Assembly (NCBI RefSeq): GCF_028389875.1
Contig: NC_084663.1
Coordinates: 16,196,666 to 16,260,665 of the forward strand
DNA length: 64,000 bases
Direction of reading: 5' to 3'
Source: Rhea pennata
Taxonomy: Eukaryota > Chordata > Aves > Rheiformes > Rheidae
The notes under the pieces were generated by a model, which made no database searches, was not told the origin of the DNA, and saw nothing but the letters and a program-made list of their open reading frames with translations. Position 1 is the first letter of the stretch, and every line of letters begins with the position of its first letter. The position numbers and the translations under genes are program-made. This document shows positions 24,349 to 35,905 of the stretch, in pieces.

Positions 24349-24400
24349 AAAAAAAAAAAAAAAAAAAAAAAGAAAGAAAGAAGGAAAGAAAGAAAGAAAA
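24349..24400 (+). repeat. Poly-A plus GAAA/GGAAA tract
   Basis: About 23 A followed by roughly seven GAAA-type units. No recognisable retroposed sequence precedes it, so it is listed as a simple repeat. Confidence 0.95.
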
Positions 24401-24700
24401 TCCTGAGTTGCTGAATCTCTGTGTTTCTGTTCCTACAGCGTTGTAGGAAAATAAGTATTCTGATGAATATTCCCTCTGGATTATTCAATTTGAAGAATCT
24501 TCATGTGTCTCTACCATGATACCTTGTTTCTTTTTACTGTTCTTGCAAGATACTGCCCTGAGGATGTTGGAGGAAAGTATTAGCACTTTTGTTACACAGG
24601 AATTGTACTCATATGTTGCCATCATGTTTATATGATTTGGCTTTGTACTTGTAACTTGATCAAGGCAAAGTTTGGAACTTGAAATTACTTGTGTGTGTAA

Positions 24701-24750
24701 TACAATTCACGAAGGCCAAAATGAAGGCCATACAATTCATGAAGGTCTCC
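24701..24750 (+). repeat. Imperfect 30-bp tandem duplication
   Basis: tacaattcacgaaggcc at 24701 recurs as tacaattcatgaaggtc at 24731, with a third gaaggcc inside the first unit. Confidence 0.8.
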
Positions 24751-27700
24751 TATTTATAGTATTAGTGACCGTTGTGGTTATTTGTTGTGCACATAATTAC
24801 TCTTTGAAGTTTTATTTTTAGATGAAGAAGGATTCTGTATACTTCACCCTTAATTGATACACACCACAGTGGTTTTACTCCTGAAATCTAGAGGAGTTAC
24901 ACTTAGATCTGCCTTTTACTGTGATTTGTGTCTCACAAAATAACAGGATCTTGGTGGCAGCAGTTTGTCACCCTGTCCTTACCTGTTTTAGAGTTCTGTT
25001 GTAACTGAGTACAATTATGCAGCTGCTAAGAAAAGGATTTTTACTAATCTGATGTAGTGGAAGGATTGGAATGGAAAAGTCTGCTGCCAATCATCCTTGA
25101 AAAAACTTCCAGTAAGCAGTTTTGAGGTGTTGATAATGCCTTTACCATTTGTACACAGTGAGTGAGAAGCCTAGATACTAAGAGGAGACTTGAGCTTTTA
25201 CTTGAGGTTCACAGTTGATAAGAGCTGTTTTAATGGAGATTTTAGCTTTATCTCTTAGACAAGTGTTTAGTATACTAGAACAGTGTTAAAATGTACTGCA
25301 TGATTGAATGTTTCCTGTTAGCATGTTTAATGAGGCACTCTAATATCCCTTTATGTTGACCATCATTGTTGAAAACTGAAAGTGTTAATGGTAACACTAA
25401 AAAAGGTCTCTGATAGACTATGAAAAGACTTCATTTTTATTTTAGTTAGACCTTATTCAAAAGTGATGACTTTTGAATATGTTATGGAGTTGTCTGTAGA
25501 ATGTAGGTGGTTGGCTGTTGATCCAGCTAGCTAGTGTGTATGTGAAAGCTAATAGTGTTTTAGAATAAACATCCTTTACAGTAAAAATATAACTCTTTTG
25601 TTAAGGATAGACATTCTTCTCATCACACCACTTAAGTGGAATCTTCCATAAATTCACAATAAAGGATATACAATTATTGTGAAACAGTCACTTTTTTAAC
25701 TTTGAAAAAGTTGATCAGTTTGTTGTTAAGCCTCTTGAGTATTACTGCTTGGACATGAGTAATGTTCTAAAATTATCTGTTGGCAGGAATGACTTACAGC
25801 TGATGTACAAGAGCTTTTCATTGCCCTTGTTGTCTAAACTAAAATAGAAGTCTTAGGGCATAATCTGTGGGAATACAGCTGAAAAAAAATGCTTGATGAA
25901 AGTCTCTTTGTCTATATATGTAATAATCTGATACACTTCTGGGATCAACAGTGTTCCCAGGCACTAAATTTAGATTGCATGTTCAATATTCCAGATGTAA
26001 GAAGTTTATCAATTTCCCATAAAGTCACCAGAAGATCACATTAGCTTGATATTCAGATCTAGCCTGGCAAATTTCCCCCATCCCCTTTTGAATTTTCTAT
26101 TTAGTTAAAAAAAATCATATTCAAACTTTCTTATAGCATAACAACATCTGTAAAGATATTTATTAATATTTCATTCCTGATTATCTTTGCCATAAACTTA
26201 CTTCTAAATCAGCTTGCCTCCAAAAGTCCTCTGTCTGTGGAATGATTTGCTAAAGATGCTTGGAATCCTTACAAGTAGTACAAACCACCAAGGGCAGCTT
26301 CTTAATGAGCCAATTTTAAAGTTGGTTGCATTAAAGTTTAACATTTTAATGAAAATTCACTCTTGCAAGTTCATTCTAAGATACATAATAGCATACATGT
26401 TAAAACAAACAAACAAATAGAACTATTACCTTTGTTTAATATCTCAGTACAGCTTTTTATGTTAGTGAAGAATGTCTCATTCCTAATGAGTATCCTCCTG
26501 AAAGAAATGTTGGGGTAATTTCTGTTTCTGTCTATTCATTTAGAGCTTCTAAAATTCTCTATTCAGCTGTCACTGGTTTTTGTTGTGAATAGGGATTAAT
26601 GGCTCAGTTGCTGAGCTCCTTCCTGAGTGGTACTGAAAGAGGAGCAGGAATACATTTGCTGTTCATTTTTTGTGGTTCTTTCACATCTTAATTTTCAGTT
26701 CCAAGCTAGGCAGTCTAAAGCTGTTGTTCCATACCAACTGAGGCCAATATCTTGATCATACGTTACTCTGCCTCTACACCTGTGTAGGCTTTTCTGATCT
26801 TACAGTGTATTGTGTTAGGGAGCTAAGTGGTACATAAACCTTATCTGGCTGGATGAGGCCCTTTCGGTGGTTTCTATTGCCTAGTTTCCCAGGGAGATCA
26901 CTAGAGTTGGAGCAAAGGGTTAGTGTGAGCTGGAGGAAAAGAGGACAAACCAGTAGTAGCCCCAGCTCTTGGATGTATCTCCCTAACACTTCTAGCTCTC
27001 TATCAGAACCATCAGTTACCTGTATGAAAGGCTGTTGGTTATGGTAGTGGGTGTTTCCTGTTTGTTTAAGATACCTAATTGTTGTCACCTCTTTATTATT
27101 CTTTTGGGTAATAATCAAAACAACAACAAAAACTTATCAGCAGTCCTTCTCCATGTGTTCTGGCTTAGATCTCTAGTACCTTAGAGTTTTTTCACTGTGC
27201 TAGGATTAAAAGTGCATCTCATTCAATACCCTCTGGCTTTTGTTGCTCATCTACCTTTTATATCAAGAACATTCTCTCATGTCCTCTAGATATGCAGTTT
27301 GAGCTGTAGTGAAAATCCTAGTTGTTGCAGCTTATGTCTGTATTCATATGATCTTGCCAAAACTATTCCATCTCCCTGGTATTCATTCTAAAATGCTTTT
27401 ATAAACAAGAATTTGGATTCCTTCTTTAGTCTTTCAGTTTTGCTAGGTTAGATTTAATTTAATTTCTAAAAATATATTTTTAATTCTCCTAATTATCATA
27501 GGAGTTCTCCTTAATAACCTTTTTCTATTGTACATAGCTTTGTTGACTTTGTCCCCGAACTTTTTAATGAATTCTATATAATGCTTTGATTAGTGGTATG
27601 AATACTTATGTTCATACCAAAAATACCTTCCTGGATGCTAATACAATCGTAACATGCCTTTCTGCACGTGCTTTCTATCGATTTTCTTAACACTGAGCTG

Positions 27701-30700
27701 CGTGCTGTCTCCCCTCTCAGCTTGCAGATTACCATAGCAGCTATAGTAACTAGACTGTTAAGTAACTATCTTAGAAGTGAAATAACATTCAATATGATTA
27801 TTTCAGTTCATCATATCATCTAATGCTTCCTGTATGATAATTAGCTGCATTTTATGGTCTATTTGTTTATTTATTATATTGTCTATTTATTATATTTGTT
27901 TCTGAACCATACTCTTAATGAAGTCAGAAGGCTAATGCCTTGATTAATCAAGTGGATAAAGTTTGAGCTTGTCTCCTGTCTTCTCTCGGATTTCATGGCC
28001 ATGGTGCACAATGTAGAGCTTGAACTTTTCTCTGACAGAATTCTCAGTTAATTGTTTTCATTTTCTTTTCCTCACATCTTGTCACGTATCGGCTTTATTA
28101 GTTAGGTAGTAATATACCTGCCTACAGCCAGAATTTTTATTTCATGTGAACAGTTAACAGTGAGAGCATATTAGAAAATGTCATCTTAGTGTAAATGAAA
28201 GTATTCTCATATGAAAGATTAAGAAATGATTACTTTGCAGCCATACTTATTTTGCTAGGGAAGCTATTCTTTGTTTTTAAATTTCTTTAATATCTGTCTA
28301 TTAAAATAACTACATAATGAATACCAGTTGTTCAGTATTACAGAGATGTTTATAGTTGATTAACATTTAATGCTTTGCTTCTGATTATGCTTTTTCATGA
28401 GAATTTACTCACCTAGGCTTATCTTAAACTGAAATTAAAGGATATATGAAGACCATTGATACATGCTAAGGTAATTGAAAGCAAGCCTATAATATGAATA
28501 ACATCATAAAATCTTTTTTCTTAATTTTTTCTTAAAGTGGTATGAATTTTTCCTTAATGTGGTTCTCCTCAGAATAACTTTTTTTTACCCTAGGCCATTT
28601 TTAGAAAGAATTTTCCTTTTGTGTATGAATACTTGCTGAATGGCAGCCAGTCAAAATAGGGAGGTTTTCCTGTTTTTCTCATTTCCTGAAACCTGCTACA
28701 CTCTGTTTCAGACTTGGAAGAAGCAATATATTTTGATACTAATATGATATATTTCCATTCATCACTTTGTTTGCCTGGTAAGCTGGAGTTTTTGTTAGGA
28801 TATCTTGAGCTTTCCATACATTGGGGAAATCCAGTAGAGGGAGTTAAGGCCTGAGTACAAGGCAAGAAAGGAGATTTTTGACAGCAACACTAAGAAAATT
28901 TTCAAAGGTTAGAAAGCTAACGTGGAGGTCTGGGATGCACAAGTGACCAGCGAGTATCTGTCACTCTGAGACTGTGATGCTGGCTAGAGCATTTGAATTC
29001 TCCTGCAGTGTGAGGCAAATATACCTTGTTATAAGGAGAAAAATGAGAAGTTTGTCAGTATTGTGTTCTTTGGTACACAAGCGTAGTAATGATGCTGAAA
29101 GATGGTTTTGGAGGTTGGTGAAGTATCAGGTTTTTGAGCACACCTACATTCAGTATATCATGAAGGGCATTAGAATAATTAGCACAGTTTGGAGCGTTCT
29201 GTGAGGTGTATATCATGGATCATGCAGTCTACAGAAGCGATAAACCTAATCCTACAAAGTCAGTTTTACTGAACTATTTTCTAACTTAAGATTTTCCCAA
29301 GAAACCATGTTTTATTCGTTGCAAGCTTGATAACAACTAATTTGAACCATTGCGTTAATGTCAGCTGAATAACTGATATTGTTGAATAGCTTGTGACTGG
29401 ACTCCTGAAAGTGTGTAAGCTTCCCCCAGCAATTCTTGTAGACATTAACTTTCTAGTAAAAGGCAGTAGTAACAGTAAACCTCCTGCTGTCATGATGTCC
29501 CTTGTTCAGGAACATAATGGCACTTTTCAACTCTGTTTTAACCTTCATGTTACCCTTATGTTAGAAAAACAGGCTTTGGGTGTACCTGTGAACAGCAAGT
29601 GTCAGGTTAACCACAGTTCACTGCAGTTCTGGCCGTGTTAGAGGATTGCCTGTGTGCTTTGGGTGTTAACAGTACCTATTGGTCTGCTCGGTGGGGCACC
29701 GCTGCTTTTTGAGGGCATCAATAGCAGGTTTGTCTGGCTTGTTTTAAAACAAGATTTCTTTGCAGATCCTTTGCGAAATCAACCTTCCTAAGTTCCTAAA
29801 CTGAGAGGGAAACTGAAGCAGGAGAATATGCTACAGGATATGAAAGTTGAGCTGCACCCTAGCAGGTGGGGAAATACAGCCAGGTTGAGTGGGTACAGAG
29901 TTTGCCTGAGGATGTGCAGCTGACTGTGCCAGAGTGTCTGAGGTCAAAGCCCTTTGCCTCTCTGGCTGTGAACTATGTTGCCTCAGCTATAATAAATGCA
30001 TCTCGACTAGTTGTAACCTGTTTTATATTAAATATTCTGACTTTCTTTTGAGTGTCAGAGGCCTGTGAGTTGTAGTGCTGAAGGAAATTTGTAGATGGAG
30101 AAGTTTTCCAAGGTGTTCTGTTTCAGTGAGCTGAACCATTGCAACTTGGCATGCAGTCAAAATAACTTTTTACATAATTCAGTAATGTTAAGAACCTGGC
30201 TGACATTTACAATGTGGAAAAGCAGAAAATGAAATTATCTGAGCTTGTGAAAGCATCCCAGCTTGAAGCACAATATTCTGTTGTATAATTGGCTTCTAGG
30301 ATGCACTCTCATGAGTGAGACCTGAACTCCAAATGAGAAATTCCACTGGTATGGAGAATCTTCTTGTAATCTCCTGGTTTCACCATAAATGAAAGATGTG
30401 TAGTTAATAGGAAAAAAAAGTAGCTCTTTTGCAGAGCATTTGTTTTTGATTGTGCACATATTTCTAATAAAATCTGTGTATAGACATTGCCATCTTTACC
30501 TCTCAAATTCACTTCACTAAATGATTCTGTTTGAAAGATATCCTTTTTGGGAGTACGTGTTATTTCTCTAAAGCTTTTAATGGTATCTTTATTTGTACGT
30601 CATGGAGGAGGATGAATAGTAGGGATATATGAATACTAGGGACTAGCTTTGAGTAGCATCCTATAAGAAATACACCAGGCCTCTTTGCTTTTAGTGTCCC

Positions 30701-31269
30701 TCAAAAGAGGGAAGCAGAACAGTGATTTCCTCCTCTGTATTTATGGTAAGGCCCCATTCTGTTTTTATACCTCTAAGCTTCTTGTTGGAGGACATCATTC
30801 CTAGTGCTCTGAAATTCAATCACCTTCTCTCATTTTCCTGTTACTCTTGTGAACAACGGGGAAGATATTTACAGAGCAGCTGATAAAATAGCCTTCCAGC
30901 CTAATATTCGGCACCCTTGAAGTATCATGGATTTTTAGTTAAAATTGGTCTATTATAAAGAGGAATATGGTGAAAAGAGCCCATCTAAAAGAGGCTGTAA
31001 TTGTTCTGGAAGCAGTAGGGAGGAAAGAGCTGCTCCCTACATGTGACTAAACACAGCAGCGGAGGGCAAAGTATGAACGGTCTCAAAAAACCCACCTGGA
31101 GCTGTTAAATGCCTGTTCCACACGCAGACTTAGTCATGAATTCCCTGACCTGGTGGTTACTGGAAGCGGGGGGGGTATCAGGGGAGTCCCGTGATACTTG
31201 TTCTGCTTCTTGACTTTTCCTAAGCCTCTGCTACTGGTCGCCCTCGGAGGCAGAGTTATTTGGCTTTCG

Positions 31270-32030
31270 GCCCGATAGAGCCAGTCTTAGTATCAAAACA
31301 CGGATGCCCGCGGCGGAGCGGGGACCGCCGAGGCCGGGGAGGGCCCTTCCTTCCCCACCCCGCGGGCGGCACCCCGCTGCCCTCGCCGCCCTCGCCCTCC
31401 CCTCCTTAGCTGCTTCGAGAAAGGCGATGTCTCCTCACGCTTTCCTGTAACGGCTTTGCTAGCAGTGCGCCAGCTCCGTCCGTTACTTGTAATTAGGTAA
31501 AACACCGGTATGAAAGACGCCGAGGAAGTATTTCTGGCAGTGGCGGGGATTGAAAATCTGCTTGTGTATCGAACGTGCAAAGGGCCATTTGAAGGCTTTC
31601 GTTTCGGCGGTGCATTCTGGTGAGCTTTGAAACAGGCTAGAATAAATTGTTGATGTCTTTCTGGCCCGTTTATGGGGCTTTTTGTGCCTTCGGGTCGCTG
31701 GGGAGCAGCTGGAGGAGCTGCTGGCGTGTTCGGAGCGCTCCGCGGCAGGGCGGGCTGCCGTGCCACGAGGCTGCTGCAAGCGCTGGCCTGTCGCAGCGGA
31801 AGGTCTCCGAACGCCGTTTTATTATTAAACAAGCTCTGCGCCTCACTCGAGCTTTTGGAGGCTTCCAGCGGTCGTGCCAGGCTAAGCTCATCGCTGAAAA
31901 TGGTGCCGTGCACGTGGCTGGGTGGTGGGGGGGCTTCTCGGCCGTGGCCGTAGATCTGTTCAAACTCAGAGTTGCAAATATTTGGCATCTTTCTGTGTAA
32001 AACCTTGCGTTAGTCATTTTGGCTCAGGTA
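31270..32030. promoter_or_regulatory. CpG-rich patch upstream of exon 2
   Basis: The 31290-31440 core is GC- and CpG-dense, followed by several hundred bases that still retain many CpGs, in an otherwise AT-leaning CpG-poor intron. A good + strand donor (ggctcag|gtatgc) follows at 32028, 335 bp before the exon 2 acceptor. This would fit an alternative first exon spliced into exon 2, or an enhancer. A 231-codon minus-strand open frame (31293-31988) crosses it; it has no recognised domain and is probably a chance product of base composition. Confidence 0.5.
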
Positions 32031-32362
32031 TGCGTACTTGGATCATGGCATCGCTTTGACTCAGATGATTTCGTCACCTTTGATGGATGCTTTTTATTTA
32101 GTCGTAACGTACGTGCGGTGTGAGCTAGAGTACGCTATTCTTCGTGCCACTGAATAAAACTGTGCGCTCGAAACACGGTCACGAGTAACCAGTGTGTACG
32201 CCTGTGTGCTATGGAGGTTCGTTTAGGCTTCACTGGGTGTTTTGAGGGGGGCTTTCTGGAAGCTGGAAGTCATTTCACTTAAAGAATAATAAGGAATATA
32301 GGGCTTTATGGCAAAAGAAGCTGGTTTCAGTTTCATTAATGGAATTTAATTTATTTTTGTAG

Positions 32363-32522
32363 GTGTAGCATCTATGACAGTACCCGTGTACATCGCAGAA
32401 GTCGCTCCGCCGCACTTAAGAGGCAGATTAGTTACCATTAACACGCTGTTCATCACGGGAGGGCAGTTTTTCGCAAGTGTCGTCGATGGACTCTTCAGCT
32501 ACCTCGCAAAGGATGGATGGAG
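32363..32522 (+). CDS. SLC2A13: SLC2A13 coding exon 2: rest of TM4, TM4-TM5 loop and TM5
   Basis: Encodes the last two bases of Gly186 through the first two bases of Arg239. Bounded by the acceptor tttttgtag|gtgtag and the donor ag|gtttgt; 160 bp, entering in phase 1 and leaving in phase 2. Seen: [17 protein letters not shown] (192-208), the sugar-porter signature between TM4 and TM5 with Glu198 and Arg205/Arg207, then TM5 with TGGQFF (217-222). Relative to the mammalian protein as I know it, the loop differs mildly (AP-PH in place of SP-PN). GC content is moderate, unlike exon 1, but the exon retains several CpGs. It lies only about 340 bp downstream of a CpG-rich intronic patch. Confidence 0.97.
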
Positions 32523-34269
32523 GTTTGTGAACTCTGTATTTAAAAGCAAAACCAGCAGTCTTTTGATTTTGGCAAGCCTAGATAAATAATTGAAAAAAAC
32601 CACAATGGTCGACAGCTATCATAATTCATGTTGGTAAAACAGAGTTTACGTATAAAGTGGTAACTCCGTAGACTGGAATGGGACTTTAACTATTGCTAAA
32701 TGCTATGCAGGCTACTTTCACTTAGGCTTAATATTTGCAATGTATTTAGCTTTTCTGACTTTACAGTAAACTTTAAAATGCATGAGCAATAAATAAATGT
32801 CAAAAAACTTTAATGATTGTCAGGAAGATTGTAGTATAAAAGCAGCTTGCTTCTTGCCTTTAGGTTACATTACTTTTTTTTTCCCCCCATAGGCAAACTT
32901 CCAGTAAGTATGGTGCTATAGGTACAAATTAGAAGTGTATATTGAATAATCTTAATTTGAGGAATAATTATCCAATAAGAATTGACATAAAGGATATTGT
33001 AGCATAATTTTGTAGTTGAAATTTAGATTACAGAATGATGTGACTCACTTTTGCTCCACTTTCTGAATATTACATTTTTCCTGGAATAATTGCTAAGTGT
33101 TTCTGGACTTCTGTATACCTTCATTATGATGATGTGTCATTTGAGAGAGAGAGATTGGAAATCTGAGAGGCTGAGTATTTTACTTGCTATACTGAATTTC
33201 TTTTTAAAGAGTAGTTAACAGAAGTATATAGGACAAATAATTTAAACTGCATTTTTTAACTTTTGGAAACTTATGCTTAAGTATGCATGCTTTTCTTCAT
33301 GGAACTTTCTTGGGAATGTGTGTGTTGTTGTCAGGTTTTCAACCAAGTTAGTCCTTGCAATGAAAAAAACTGTAATATACAGAAGCCTAATTAATTTACC
33401 AGAGCTTTGTGTATTGTCATACTTTTCACCTTGTATTAAGATGACTAGGATGGAGTCATTCTTTCTCTGAGGGAGGTTGTTGGTAGCAAAGAAATGAGGA
33501 GGTCAGTTTAAACAAGCAAAACGATCTGGCTCTGCAGTTTGGTGCTCGTATTCCCCTGTATTGGTTTTTCATATTAGTAAACCAGGATTATTTGCTTGGA
33601 TTTATAGACCAAATGAAAAAGCCTACATTCTTCATCTGAGGGTCCATTTAGTGCCTGTTTGAGGCTTATCATCCCAGGAGAGAAGTGTATTTTTTTTTAA
33701 TCCCAATAACAGCAGCTTTCTAAATGGGTTAGATTGTGGCTTATTGTGAACTTATTCCCACAAAAGTTTCTCAGTTTAGTTTTGTCTTTTGTAATGAGAA
33801 GTACTTTTAAAATTTGGTTATTTTGCTCTCTTTATCTGAAGGTGTTTTTCTAGTTGGCATCTGTGAGGAGGATAAGAAAGTCTTGGGCTAGGGAAAAAAT
33901 CACAGACTCTTAAATATAATTTAAAGTTTGTTCAAGATGGTCTGTGAATGTCATTGATTTGGAGTAATTTATCTCTTTTTTGTTGTTTTTTTTATTTGTT
34001 TTGCTTTCTTCTGAAGTTCCGTGTTCCCTCTCCTGTACTGGTTCTGTATGCTGTAGATCTGTTGTCATTCAGAAAGATAGTCCTTCAGAAAAATCACTCA
34101 TTCTGCATCGAGAAATTCTATGAATATATTTCATCACTGCATATTGTATGATGGGGGATATGAGCTAACAAAAATGAAACACTTGTCATTAAAGGCCTCT
34201 CTCTGACTAGAGCTCCCACAATGCAGTGAACCCTCTCCTGAGGTCTCAGATGAGAAAGAAACTGTCTTG

Positions 34270-35075
34270 ATAATGACAAGGACAGGAAGTGCAGCGTAGA
34301 TTAGCAGAGAGTGAGAACTGGCTGAATGGCAGAGCTCAGAGGGTTGTCATCAGCAGCAGGAGTCTAGTTGGAGGCCTGTAACTAGCAGAGTCTCCCAGGG
34401 CTCAGTACTGGGTCCTATCTTGTTCAGCACAATCATCAATGACCTGGATGAGGGGACAGAGTGCCTCCTCAGCAAGTTTGCTGATGATACCAAGCTGGGA
34501 GGAGTGGCTGATGCACCTGAGGACTGTGCTGCCATTCAGAGAGACCTGGACAGGCTGGAGAGTTGGGCAGAGAGGAACCTCATGAGGTTCAACAAAGGCA
34601 AGTGCAGGACCCTGCACCTAGGAAGAGGAATAACACCATGCCAGTACAGGCTGGGGTTGACTTGCTGGAAAATAACTCTGCATAGAAGGACCTGAGAGTC
34701 CTGATGAACAAGAAATTGACCATGAGCCAGCAATTGTACCCTTGTGGCCAAGAAGGCCAATGGTCTCCTGAGGTGCCAGCAGGTTGAGGAAGGTTATCTG
34801 CCCCTTCTACTCAGCTCTGGTGTATACTTGAGTACTGTGTCCAGTTCTGGGCTCCCCAGCACAAGAAAGGTAGGAACATACTGGAGCAAGTCCAGTGTAG
34901 GACTATGAAGATGATTAAGAGACTGGAGCATCTCTCCTGTGAGGAAAGGCTGCAAGAGCTGAGACTCCATTCAGCCTGGAGAAGAGAAGACTGAGAGGGG
35001 ATCTTATCAATGTGTATAAGTATCTGAAGGGAGGGTGTCAAGAGGATGGGGCTATACTCCTTTCAGTGATGCCCA
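34270..35075 (+). mobile_element. CR1 LINE fragment, reverse-transcriptase C-terminal half
   Basis: The + strand encodes recognisable CR1 reverse transcriptase: SSWRPVTS, then [14 protein letters not shown], and the catalytic FADDTKLGG (FADD at 34477-34488), [10 protein letters not shown] and NKGKC. A frameshift and stops follow near 34.69 kb, but homology in other frames runs on through an LRGDL-type region to [12 protein letters not shown] at about 35.05 kb. Both ends are truncated, so the element cannot move. The 5' limit is approximate. Confidence 0.88.
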
Positions 35076-35359
35076 GTGTCTTAATTAAAAAAAAATTGCT
35101 ATCCCTTTCTGCAGTTACAGAAATGTCCTTAGTTTTGAGAAAAGGTAACTACATACAGAAATGCATTTCTAGCTAAAATACTAATTGAAGTATTTGATAC
35201 TTATAGCCAATTATCCTGTAGGTGTAATGACTCTCTAGGGGCCAAGTTGGGGAGAAAGGGACAAATGAGGATGTTGTATAGGGAAAACGTTGCAACTTTC
35301 AAGGTAGCAGAAATAAACTGTGGAAAACAAAGAATGAAAATAGTCTCTGTGAATCCTAG

Positions 35360-35905
35360 GGAAAAAAAAAAAAAAGACTGAAAGGTACTTCAGAGGTCTC
35401 TAGTCCAATTTACAGCTCTCCAAGCAAGATTACCTTAAAAGTTAAATCATATTAGATTAGTTTACATGAGGTTTTGTCCAGTTAAGTTTTGAAAATCTCC
35501 AAGGATGGACACTTGCACATCTCAGAACAACCTATTCAGATGTTAAATCACTTTTTCTGTGAGGATTTTTTCTTTCCTTGTCTTAAAACTGAATTTCTCT
35601 TGTTGACCCTTGTGACCAGTGTCTCTAGTCCTTTCACTGTGCACGTCTGAGAAAGTCTGGCTCCATCTTCTCCCTGACCTCCTATCCAGTTGTGAGAGAC
35701 TGCTATTAGGTCTCCCCTTAATCTTCTCTCTTTCAGGCTGTCAAGCCTGAGCAGCTTCTCTCAGCCTCTCCTTTTACACTGTATGCTCCAGGTCCCTCAT
35801 CATCTTAGTGGTCCTGTGCTGGACTATTCCTAGTTTAGTTCTCTATCATACTGGTGGTCCCTGCCTTCCTGAGGTGGCCTCATGTGTGCTGAGTAGTGAG
35901 AAGCA
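35360..35905 (-). mobile_element. CR1 LINE fragment, 3' part, antisense and older
   Basis: Typical antisense CR1 3' sequence: ggtacttcagaggtctctag near one end, then the conserved blocks around tctccccttaatcttctctc and aggctgtcaagcctgagcag, and gtcctgtgctggact. More diverged than the 63.3 kb copy. Oriented opposite to the neighbouring 34.3-35.1 kb fragment, from which it is separated by about 285 bp. Confidence 0.8.

Larger units (their letters stand above)
6952..32362 (+). other. SLC2A13: SLC2A13 intron 1 (25.4 kb)
   Basis: Opens with GTGAGT and closes with a pyrimidine-rich TAG acceptor; phase 1. The first 600 bp belong to the CpG island and include a strong G-quadruplex motif at 7000-7029. 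From about 7.6 to 31.2 kb it is AT-leaning with no coding exon recognised. It holds a cryptic exon (15691-15767), a 21-base C tract, microsatellites, an A/GAAA tract and short tandem duplications, listed separately. The last kilobase (31.27-32.2 kb) is CpG-rich. No CR1 or other transposon was recognised within it, though old degraded copies could be missed by eye. Confidence 0.95.

Noticed and set aside
34420..34695. 91-codon frame with reverse-transcriptase motifs as a host gene
   Set aside because: It is the CR1 LINE fragment, truncated at both ends and frameshifted.
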